Positions 22,884 to 31,424 of a stretch of 64,000 bases of DNA are shown piece after piece (the stretch's first letter is position 1; the number at the start of each line of letters is the position of its first letter). Location: the NCBI GenBank assembly GCA_005656395.1, contig SRSI01000066.1, positions 62,001-126,000 of the forward strand, written 5' to 3'. Made by a program: the position numbers and the translations under genes. Origin of the DNA: Strongyloides papillosus. Lineage: Eukaryota; Nematoda; Chromadorea; Rhabditida; Strongyloididae. Below the pieces are notes generated by a model. The model saw nothing but the letters and a program-made list of their open reading frames with translations, searched no databases and had not been told where the DNA came from.

Positions 22884-23984
22884 TTTTAGAAAACCTAGTC
22901 AATAATAAAACTTTTTTAAATTGAATGAATGTTATCAATTTAATATAACTTTCACAAAATTGTATAATCTCTGATTATGTTAATAATAAATAAAGACAGT
23001 AATATAGTAAATGTTAAGAGGATAATATTAAATAATTCAATATATTATTTTTTTATTGTTTTTATATCAATTCTTATATGGTAAATTATTATCCTATTTT
23101 ATTTTAAAGTTATGAATAATCATTAACTCTATTAACTTTTTATCTCTTAATTTGCCTTCTTATTAATTCTTTCTTTATTTCATTTATCATTGTATATATA
23201 TCTTATTTTTTATAGGTAAATTTTTTTGATTACCTTTTTTTTTCTTTTAGTTCCCATAAATTACTATGTTTTCATTTTATTACAATTATAAACTATATTT
23301 CCTATTATTCTAGTTATTAAAAGTTGTACCTTTTAAGAATGACCAATCTTTGGTAAACAATGACTGAGGAATATACATTGTTTGTTTGCAAATACACATT
23401 TAATTTTACTTTACCAATAACTCTTATGATTAACTGTTCTATTTTATCAATACAAGCAAAAATATTTGCACGATTTCTACCACACCTTTAGCGTTTTAAT
23501 CTTTAAGAAAGAACTTGTTCTTGAAGTTCTGTGGTGCTTTTGAAACTAGACACATTCATCAGTAATCTTTAAGTTATCTTATTTTTACTTTTGAGATTAT
23601 CATTACATTTTAAATATTTATAATATCGTTATTTCATATATATTATTATACCTTAAATTGTCTTCAAATTATTAATTAGAAATTGTTGAAATTTTAACTA
23701 AATGCCATTGATTTTGTTATAAATAGTTAAATTACTTATAGTAAATATTATCACTACAAATATAAAATATACTTTAATGAACATTTAAACTATTTTTTTT
23801 ATACATTGTAACTTTATAAAACAAATATCTGACATTGTATGTACATACAATAACGAAAGAAAGTTTTTTTTATGTTAAAAATACAATAATTAAATATTCT
23901 TTTTATAATTTTTAACTAAATTGCATTTTTATAGATCTCAAAGTTTTATTTGTTAATTACTTGATTGTAAACTAATATTTTAAA
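22884..23984. promoter_or_regulatory. Divergent intergenic region with forkhead-like motifs
   Basis: This 1.1-kb spacer lies between SLC17 (minus) and the second STMC6 gene (plus). A more mixed block near 23340-23560 contains GTAAACAA (23353-23360) and TGTTTGTTTGC (23379-23389), both of forkhead-site type, and a perfect inverted repeat AAGAACTTGTTCTT (23509-23522). These are motif matches only. The rest is A/T-rich. Confidence 0.35.
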
Positions 23985-24437
23985 ATGACATCTACATATC
24001 AAGTTTCTGGTGGCGAAGCTATATCAAGTGATACCGATGTTACTCAACATGGTACAATCGGAAAATATGTATATGCTGTGGATGATGGTCCAAACTCTGA
24101 TTTTATCAAATGCGTATTTCAAGAAAAATATGATACTAATAAAACAGTACCTTTACTTTGTCAAAAACCATTAGGCTGTTGTATTGAAGGTTGTTGTCCT
24201 AAAGATACTTTATGGATGCCTGCATTATTCGTTCTTCTAGCATTTGTAATTTTAATTTTCTTAGTCGGTTGTTGTACATGGATTTTTTCATATCAACGCT
24301 CTAAAAATAAACAAAGAAAAGAAGAAAAAGAATTTTATGAGATGGAAAAAAATTATGCTGATAATATGAGCCAAATGGGAGGATATGGACAACAACATCC
24401 AGCATATGGGAATTATGGTGGTGTAATGGCAGGTTAA
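23985..24437 (+). CDS. STMC6/Shisa-like single-pass membrane protein, second copy
   Basis: This is a single exon of 150 residues. It shares the six-cysteine head with the protein at 1082-1961: FIKC, LLC, then GCCIEGCC, directly followed by a membrane helix (about residues 78-102) and a basic KNKQRKEEKE segment. The C-terminal tail is Gly/Tyr-rich (GGYGQQHPAYGNYGG), as in WBP1/Shisa-like adaptors that bind trafficking partners through Tyr/Pro motifs. No cleavable signal peptide is obvious. It differs from the first copy in tail length and in lacking an intron, so the two are old, not recent, paralogues. It sits head to head with the SLC17 transporter. Function is inferred only from family membership: transmembrane adaptor in the secretory or endocytic route. 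Confidence 0.72.
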   Translation: MTSTYQVSGGEAISSDTDVTQHGTIGKYVYAVDDGPNSDFIKCVFQEKYDTNKTVPLLCQKPLGCCIEGCCPKDTLWMPALFVLLAFVILIFLVGCCTWIFSYQRSKNKQRKEEKEFYEMEKNYADNMSQMGGYGQQHPAYGNYGGVMAG

Positions 24438-24665
24438 TGTAGCAGTTCATATTTAAATTGACAATATATTGTAATTTTATAGTAACAATAATGTAAAAAA
24501 GAATTTTAAATAAATATAATATTAAAGTACTCAGATAAACGAGACAAAACTAATCCTATTCTCTTTAATCACGGATTATATTTATGGTAACAAGTAAAAC
24601 TTATCTCAAAATACATTATATCAATAATAATATATTTCTATATTTTTAAATACATATTTTTAAAA

Positions 24666-25865
24666 ATGTACTTTTATTTCAAGAAAAATATTATCAGAAT
24701 TTTTAAACTATTGATTATATTTATTTTTATATTTTTTATTAGAAATAGACAATGGTTTTCAGACGATATAGAGACAATAAATATTCATTATAATAACGGA
24801 TATCATATTATTTATAATATAACGGTTGCTGAATTTATTTTAAAAAATGATAATTTGAAAATTCCAGCACTAATTACTCATTCAACAGAATCATACTTTA
24901 ACTTTTTATTAAAACAGTTAGTGACATTTGATGGTTTAATTTCATATGCAATTTTGATATCAGATAATCCGGAAGATATACTAAAAGCAATATTAACTTT
25001 TCAAAAATGTCATGAATCCTTTAGAAATCGTGTATCTGTTCATGTTGTTTGGAGTGAAAAAAAGAGTAACATCCTTTCTAAAGAAAGAATATTATCTTAT
25101 ATGAATCAAATAAATACCCGTACATTATGCAATAATAATCCCACTAAGATATCGTTTTTAAATATTACTAATCAATCCAAGATTAAAAGCAATGAAATTT
25201 ATCCCATAAATATTATGCGAAATGTTGCAAGAAAAGGTATCCTAACAACAATACAAATTCTTTCTGACATTGAAAACATTTTTTCATCTAATTTTTCAAA
25301 TATTATTCAAAACAGCCTATATAAATGGAGTAAAAATAAATATGATAAATCGGCATTTATATTTATGAGATTTGAGACAGAAAAAGATTTATCAATTCCA
25401 AGAAATTTGAAACAACTAAAAGAATCATTTTCGAAAAATAATACCGTCCTTTATCATAGATATGTCTTTCCACAAGGACATTTGATTACAAGTTTTATCA
25501 AATGGTACAATGATTCTGTAGTAAATAAATTTTTAAATTGGCGAACTATTCCTTACCGCCACTACTATTTCGAACCACAGGTAATTTTAAGATCATTTGA
25601 TCCTTATCATTATGAAAATGTTCCAACAAGAATTTTCGATCACCAAGTGCTAATCAATGAGCTTTGTTATGCCGGTTACACCTTCAAACTACTAACCCAC
25701 GTATTCAATATCCATCCAGGTATTAAAAAAAGTGAAAGTAAATTTGAGAAATTAACAAAAAAAATTGGTATGAAGAAAATAAAGTTATTTAAAATTAATT
25801 TCCAAAGTTATTTAAAACACAAATACGCTATTAATAGCGGTAATTACTACTGTCCTAAATTTTAA
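24666..25865 (+). CDS. GT49-family glycosyltransferase (B4GAT1/LARGE-like), Golgi type II
   Basis: This is a single exon of 399 residues. A short cytoplasmic start is followed by one hydrophobic anchor (about residues 12-25) and a lumenal domain, the type II Golgi topology. The block YPINIMRNVARKGILTTIQI followed by LSDIENIFSS matches the GT49 core in which 'YPVN.lRN.AR....t.y....D.E..PS' precedes the catalytic site; DIE is the likely metal/nucleotide-sugar element. The C-terminal NELCYAGYTFKLLTHVFNIH also fits the family (..aGy.F.vL...F..H.G). Human relatives build the matriglycan primer on dystroglycan, and C. elegans has several bgnt genes. Asn-linked glycosylation sites are frequent. The acceptor substrate is unknown. 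Ile/Asn/Lys content is high from base composition. Confidence 0.8.
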   Translation: MYFYFKKNIIRIFKLLIIFIFIFFIRNRQWFSDDIETINIHYNNGYHIIYNITVAEFILKNDNLKIPALITHSTESYFNFLLKQLVTFDGLISYAILISDNPEDILKAILTFQKCHESFRNRVSVHVVWSEKKSNILSKERILSYMNQINTRTLCNNNPTKISFLNITNQSKIKSNEIYPINIMRNVARKGILTTIQILSDIENIFSSNFSNIIQNSLYKWSKNKYDKSAFIFMRFETEKDLSIPRNLKQLKESFSKNNTVLYHRYVFPQGHLITSFIKWYNDSVVNKFLNWRTIPYRHYYFEPQVILRSFDPYHYENVPTRIFDHQVLINELCYAGYTFKLLTHVFNIHPGIKKSESKFEKLTKKIGMKKIKLFKINFQSYLKHKYAINSGNYYCPKF

Positions 25866-27018
25866 CATTCCAAAATATACTTATTTTTTGTAAATCATAT
25901 TTTCTTCAGTAATTGACATATTTAATAATTATACTTACAACCTCTCTCCTGACAAAGATATTAAAAAAGTATCTTTTTTTTTAATTTACAATATTTCGCA
26001 ATCATATATTTAATCTCCATGTATAATATTTGTCTCTCTAAACAAATTTCTTGCAAATGCTTTAACCATATACATGACACTAAAAGATATATATTTTATT
26101 TATGATAACTACCTATGTAAAGAAGTTTTATATAATACTAAGCTTATTTAAATATTAAAGCTGTTGACGAATGTTATACTAAGTTAGAAAATCCTTCTAC
26201 ATTCCATTTTACAATATGAAGAAAATTCCCACGTCTAAAGAAGTCCATATTCCTCGCTCATTAAAATTTTCTTTACCGTTCCAACATAAACAACGATGAA
26301 AAGAAGAAATGGGTAATTCGTGTAATTTCTTAAAATTTGCATTCCATGGAGCCAAAACAAATTTATTTTAGATGAATTGGCGCTCAATGTGTATTTGTTT
26401 TAAAAGTATCAAGTTGAGAATGCGCTATTTCAGTCGCATGTGAATGATGCGATTGGGGTATGTTTCGCATGCTATTCATCATGTAATCTATGCCCTCTAA
26501 AAACACTCTTTTTGATGATTTGAATAATATGACTTATGAACTCCGCCTTTACCTATAGATGTTTGTTGTTCGCGGGAAACGTCGTCGCACCAAATGTAAT
26601 ATAAAATGGAAAGACATTTACGAACAGTTCATTTTATTGTAGATTTTTAGATGTTGTGCGCAGTGGATATATCCGTTTTCTTGAATGTCTCTTGAACATT
26701 ACCAGTTGTTATGTGGGAAAGATGTCTTCTTTATGGATAATGAATGCACACATGTTTGTCCGTTTGGATGTTGCATATCGGAAATGTCTAAAAAGAAGTT
26801 CGCCTGCTATAACTTGCTTTCATACTTATTTCTTTGCACATATTCTCTCTCAACCTCTTAGCCTTTTAATATTTCAATGTTTTGGTGTAGCCTTGTGTCA
26901 GTCACACTACCACTGGTCTATTCATAATGCGCGGCCATTTTTATTTTTTCGTTTTTTGCCGATATTTCTATTGGTTTATTTTAACGTAATATTTTCAGAA
27001 ATTTTTTAACTACTAACG
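25866..27018. other. Intergenic region with a base-composition island
   Basis: From about 26170 to 27018 G+C and CpG are visibly higher than in other spacers. Within it: an imperfect 47-nt hairpin at 26437-26483; a reverse-strand open frame ending at the stop codon 26211-26209 and reaching back to about 26373 without an evident start; and a plus-strand frame at 26656-27009 with no ATG at its head. I could not support a gene. ATTTTCAG (ending 26998) is a probable trans-splice acceptor for the gene starting at 27019. Confidence 0.45.
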
Positions 27019-27506
27019 ATGGCTACACTTAAAAGAAAAAACGAAGAGGCTATTACCGATGAAGATAATGCTAAAGGTTAGTTTCTCTATATAGTTTTAA
27101 TTATCTCTCCTTAGTTATCAAGATTGATGAGGAAATCTTGAATGTGGAGAAGGAGAACACCGAAGAGGTTGCTGAAGTTGAGGAAGAAGACACTGTTGAA
27201 AATACAGAGGAGGACAACGATGCCCAGGAAGATGTTGAGGAGGTCGACGAAGACTCCCAACCTTCAGTTGAGAATGTTTGTGATGAAGATGTTGCAACTG
27301 AAGGAGATGTCCATGCTTCTGCTCCAGAGGCTACTTCTGTTGATGTTGATGCCCCTGCAACCGACGACTCCTCATCTGTTTCCGATGTTGAGACCTCAAG
27401 TGTTCCTACCCCAGAAGACGGTGAAGAGGCTGCTGAAGAAACTCCTCTCGAAAATGAATCAGTCTCTAATGTTGAGGAGTCATCTGTTGTCGAACCAGTT
27501 TCTTAG
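27019..27506 (+). CDS. Highly acidic small protein, probably nuclear
   Basis: Two exons, 27019-27076 and 27115-27506, phase 1, with a 38-nt intron, encode 149 residues. The first exon gives a basic start MATLKRKNEEAITDED with a KRK nuclear-type signal; the rest is dominated by Glu, Asp, Val, Ser and Thr (EEVAEVEEEDTVENTEEDN) with no Trp, no Tyr and a single Cys. This composition resembles prothymosin-like histone-binding chaperones or other disordered acidic proteins, but it is composition only. Codon use is unlike the neighbours: many GAG, GAC, GCC and CTC codons, suggesting high expression. A trans-splice acceptor (26997-26998) lies 20 nt before the ATG and an AATAAA follows at about 27702. 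Confidence 0.75.
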
Positions 27507-27849
27507 AAGAACCAATGATGTATTTAATGTCTGGCATTTAATTAAATGCTTTCCTAAATGACATTTTCAATCGTTATAATTTATTTTGTTCGCACTTGGA
27601 AATCATAATATTTTTACCCCCCGATAACGATATTCGGTTAATTCTGCTTTACACATCTTGGTTTATATTTAAATATTTCCTTTTTTATTTTTAAATACTT
27701 CAATAAAGATACTGGAATGAATTTTTTTTTCCAACAATAGAGTTATAGATTTCAATGACCTTGTTGGTTTTTTTTTTCGAGAAATTCGATTAGGTTGCGT
27801 AGTCAAAGTGTGCAAATTGTGAATACGAGTTGTTTTAACAGAAGTTTAT

Positions 27850-28122
27850 CTAACAAGTGTTTGGAAACGAAAGATTTTGGCTTTTTAATTTATGTATATT
27901 GTGTACTTCCATAGTATTCGTGGTGCATTCAGACATTTCCTCTAAATGCTTGAAGGATTGTAAATTAGATTTACCAGCGGTTGTGAATTTAGTTTTGCCG
28001 TGGTAGCGTTGCTTTCGTTTTTGGAAACCTTCTAGAGAATATGGGGAGACGTAGTTCTCCAATAGATTTTTTTCAATTGTCACTTTGTGCATTGTTGGCC
28101 TGATTTTCACAAATATAGTCAT
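27850..28122 (-). CDS. Small basic protein, unknown (candidate gene)
   Basis: This is a reverse-strand ORF of 90 residues from ATG 28122 (an upstream in-frame ATG at 28191 would overlap the ALG6 start). The sequence has balanced, protein-like composition (NLLENYVSPYSLEGFQKRKQ, then RYHGKTKFTTAGKSNLQSF) with low bias and more G+C than non-coding DNA nearby. It is head to head with ALG6, only 23 nt from its start codon, and tail to tail with the acidic gene. No signal peptide or membrane segment is present. I do not recognise a family. It could also be an intergenic frame open by chance, since no intron or trans-splice signal backs it. Confidence 0.4.
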   Translation of the reverse strand: MTIFVKIRPTMHKVTIEKNLLENYVSPYSLEGFQKRKQRYHGKTKFTTAGKSNLQSFKHLEEMSECTTNTMEVHNIHKLKSQNLSFPNTC

Positions 28123-28145
28123 TTGAATTATTTTTTTGTGAAAAT

Positions 28146-29692
28146 ATGTTTCACGGAAAGAAAAATAGTGGAAAGTATGTCGTAAAATCAATTCAGAATT
28201 TTACAAGATGTCAAGTAATTTCGTTGTCACTTTTCGTTTTTTTTGTGTTTCAAGTTTTAATTTCAATTTCTTCATACTCTGGACAAAATAATTCACCTAA
28301 ATTTGGAGATTACGAAGCACAACGACATTGGATGGAAATAACGTATCATCTACCTATTACAGATTGGTATAGAGATACGAAAGATAATAATTTAACATAT
28401 TGGGGTCTCGATTATCCACCATTAACTGCATATCACAGTTTGTTTCTTGGTTTTGTATCGGATAAGATTAATAAAGACTGGGTAGCACTACATGAATCAC
28501 ATGGATTCCAAGGATTAAATCATAAATTATTTATGCGATCCAGTGTTATTGTATCAAATATATTTTTATACGGTACTTCGTTGGTTTTTTTTCACAGTAC
28601 GAAAACAAATGGGTCTTTAAAAAAGTACCTTTCTATGTTGTTATATCCTGGCCTACTTTTGATTGATTGTGGACACTTTCAGTAAGTATATATTAATTAT
28701 AAAATATATGCTTTTTTTTTAGATATAATCATGTTGCATTGGGTTTAACAATTTGGGCCTTTTTTATGTTGCAAAGAAACAAATTCTTCAGTGGTGCTTT
28801 CTTTTTTGTTATGGCATTAAATTTTAAACAAATATCATTATATTATTCCCTTCCATTTTTTGTTTATATCTTGTCAAAATGCCGAAGTTATACAACTAAT
28901 GGAAAACTTTCTTATTTAAGATTTTTCCAAAATATATTTTTGATGGGTATTATAACAATTTTATCATTTCTTATACTTTGGTTTCCGTTTTGTCAAAATA
29001 TAAATGACGCAAAAAATGTCATTTCGCGAATATTTCCTGTCAGTCGTGGTATATTTGAAGATAAGGTTGCTAGTTTTTGGTGCGTATTTTCTGTAATTTT
29101 CAGAAAGTTAAGGCATATACCACATGAAATAATGGTCCCAATATGTACAGTATGTGTTCTTTTGTGTTGTATGCCGTCATTAATAATGTTATACAAACGA
29201 ACAACTAAGTTTAATATGATTAGAGCACTATTTTGTTGTTCATCTGCATTTTTTTTATTTTCATATCATGTTCATGAAAAATCTATTCTTTTTCCAGGTG
29301 CAATTATGACTCTATATATTCAATATGATAGTACTCTTGCTTTGTGGTTTCTTATCATATCTAGTCTAAGTGTTTATCCATTGTTACTTATAGATAATAT
29401 ACCTGAATCTATTTTTATTATTTTTGCCTACTATATTACATTTATGTTTACGGATAATAATAAAAATTATTCAAAAAAAACCATTATCACGATCCATTGT
29501 AGTATAATACTTGGATTTATTGTAACATTATCTACATTCTTTCTTCCTCATATACCACGTTGTCCATATATTTACCAATTGCTTGTAGCAACCTATTCTT
29601 TTATTCATTTCATTGTATTTTACGTATTATTTAATTTTATAGATGAAGTTTCATTAAATGCCAAGTCTATTAATACAAAGAAAAATAAATAA
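28146..29692 (+). CDS. alg-6: Dolichyl-P-Glc:Man9GlcNAc2-PP-dolichol glucosyltransferase
   Basis: Two exons, 28146-28681 and 28723-29692, phase 2, with a 41-nt GTAAGT...TTTTAG intron, give 501 residues, the usual length for ALG6 (human 507). The signature GDYEAQRHWMEIT is followed by NNLTYWGLDYPPLTAYHS, and the splice restores GHFQYNHVALG (human GHFQYNSVSLG). FPVSRGIFEDKVASFWC and FSYHVHEKSIL are further ALG6/ALG8 marks. ALG6 adds the first glucose to the lipid-linked oligosaccharide in the ER lumen before N-glycosylation. About 11 membrane helices are present. YWGLDYPPLTAYHS and the Man9 donor context favour ALG6 over ALG8. It is followed by two close same-strand genes, a possible operon. 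Confidence 0.95.
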
Positions 29693-29835
29693 ATTTAATA
29701 AACCATTGTTGCTATTTTTCCTACTTAGAATCATCTGACCTTGTGAGTGTCATTATTCCAAAAGGTTTTTTTTTTGTTTAATATAAGAGAAAGACTAGGA
29801 GGCTTCCATAAATTATACCTACTATTTTTTACACA

Positions 29836-30575
29836 ATGTTCAAGCTTATGTCATTGAGGCGTTCATTTTTTACATCATTATCTTGTTTTAAGTAAGTTAG
29901 AAATAAAAGTTTTGTATTTTCAATGTTAAAGAGCTGAAGCTGTATCAAAAAATGCTAACATCCAAGGTACTTATAAAATTATGTCAGGATATAGTTTGTA
30001 TGTTTCTGAAAACATTGCAAAATTAACAGGGACTCAAACTTTAAAATTTAAAGAATTATCTGAAAAGTGGAAAAATGAAACCCAAGAAATAAAGGAATTG
30101 TATTCAAAAAAGGCCTCAATAATGAATGAAGAAAATAAAGAGAAGTTTGAAAGTTTACCACAGCAGGAAAAGGATAAATTAATTGAGGAAGCAAAAACCA
30201 AAAGAGAAAAAAAAGACAAAAGAAAAAATAAAGCAATTAAAAGAGAGGTAGAAATACTTTTTTTCGTATTTAAAGTAAAAATACTTTTTAGAAGGAGAAT
30301 GCAATTGCTAAGGCTATTGGTATGACAAAACCACCCTCTGCCTTTGGTCAATTTGTCAAAGAATACTATCAAAAAAATCCTAACAAAGTTGTTGGAGGAA
30401 AAGTTTCTGGAGAGATATCCGCTATGTGGAAAAACTTATCTGAAAGTGAAAAAGAGGTATTAAAGTTTTTTTTATTTTAAATTCTTTTTAGGAAAGAGTC
30501 CGTAAAAGCAAAGAAGAATTTGCTAAGTGGAACGAAAAGAAAAATGAATACATTAAAAGCATTGAGAATATGTAA
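29836..30575 (+). CDS. TFAM: Mitochondrial HMG-box DNA-packaging protein (TFAM-like)
   Basis: Four exons, 29836-29891, 29932-30247, 30292-30456 and 30492-30575, encode 188 residues; introns are 40, 44 and 35 nt. The start MFKLMSLRRSFFTSLSCF has the Arg/Ser/Phe character of a mitochondrial presequence. Two HMG boxes follow: box A near residues 35-90 (SGYSLYVSENIAKLTGTQ ... LSEKWKN) and box B near 115-180 (PPSAFGQFVKEYYQKNPNK ... SAMWKNLSESEKE). Two boxes after a transit peptide is the TFAM/HMG-5 arrangement; these proteins bend and compact mtDNA and, in vertebrates, activate its transcription. The linker is Lys-rich. It lies 143 nt after ALG6 and 154 nt before the complex I-type gene. Confidence 0.85.
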
Positions 30576-30729
30576 ACTGTATAATTATTATTAATATTTG
30601 TTTCTGTCTATTAATTATATCAAATTTGTAAAATTTCCTAGAGCGAATTTTGTCCGTTACCATTTGGTTTTCCGTCCAAATATTTATATCACTATTATTA
30701 CTCGTTTATTTTATAATTTGTAGGTAACT

Positions 30730-31058
30730 ATGCTTGTTCCCCGCAATATTCTTGGGAATAATTTTAAACGACTTTTATCTGGAGTTAAAGAATCTATTTC
30801 TGCGGCACCTAAAAGTACAACAGGAATCGAGCATGCAGATGCCTTTAAACAAACAGGTCTAAGACATAAACAAGACTTTAAAGACTATAAGTGTAGTGAA
30901 TATCTTAATTTTAATAAATGGAGTTTTTATGATAAAGAAGTGAGTAATAGAGAATTGATTTTAAATTTTTTGTTTAGGTTGATATGATGTCTCACCGTGT
31001 TTCACAACCAACAAATAAAAAGCCTGATGTTGCACCAAAAGTTACAGTTTCTTCTTAA
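30730..31058 (+). CDS. Small mitochondrial protein, probably complex I subunit NDUFV3-like
   Basis: Two exons, 30730-30939 and 30978-31058, phase 0, with a 38-nt intron, encode 96 residues. The start MLVPRNILGNNFKRLLSGVK is basic and amphipathic, like a mitochondrial presequence. The conserved-looking core DFKDYKCSEYLNFNKWSFYD followed by KEVDM, and a Gln-Pro near the end (SHRVSQP), resemble the C-terminal 'YK..EY..yn.ySFYD.E..M...R..QP' of the accessory complex I subunit NDUFV3; this is from memory and not aligned. Other small mitochondrial subunits remain possible. A trans-splice acceptor TTTGTAG ends 7 nt before the ATG. Its position 154 nt after a TFAM-like gene supports a mitochondrial role through a shared transcript. 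Confidence 0.6.
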
Positions 31059-31424
31059 ATAGGAAAACGGCAAATACTTTAGTGTCAATTTTAAAATAGT
31101 TAGATTTTTTTGTCATTTATATCCTCAACTAAGAATAAAAGTACTTTATTTTTTGTTAAATTTACTTTACATTGATTTAGTAATTTTATTTTAATCGTGG
31201 TAGTTTTATTGAATTTAATTGTTTCTCGAAATTTTATTATTTAAGAAGTGTTATACAAAATTATTTGAATTGTAACATTATAGCAAAATTGGTTAGGAAT
31301 ATAAATTTTATATGGCAAATATAATTATTAAAATTTTTTTGAAACATAAATTAATCATCTATAAAAGTATTGATGCTTTTAAACATAAAAGTTTTATATG
31401 ATCTAAGTATAGAAATTCTCTGAG
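31059..31424. other. Convergent 3' region
   Basis: This region lies between the small mitochondrial gene (plus) and the Gln/Asn-rich gene (minus). AATAAA near 31133 probably ends the plus-strand transcript. No gene was seen. Confidence 0.55.

Noticed and set aside
26656..27009. 117-codon plus-strand frame before the acidic gene
   Set aside because: No ATG at its head, no recognisable motif, and it ends just at a trans-splice acceptor; more likely promoter or outron sequence.
27142..27561. 139-residue Leu/Arg-rich plus-strand frame
   Set aside because: Out-of-frame shadow of the acidic gene, caused by its GAA/GAG repeats; the spliced acidic frame has a proper start and intron.
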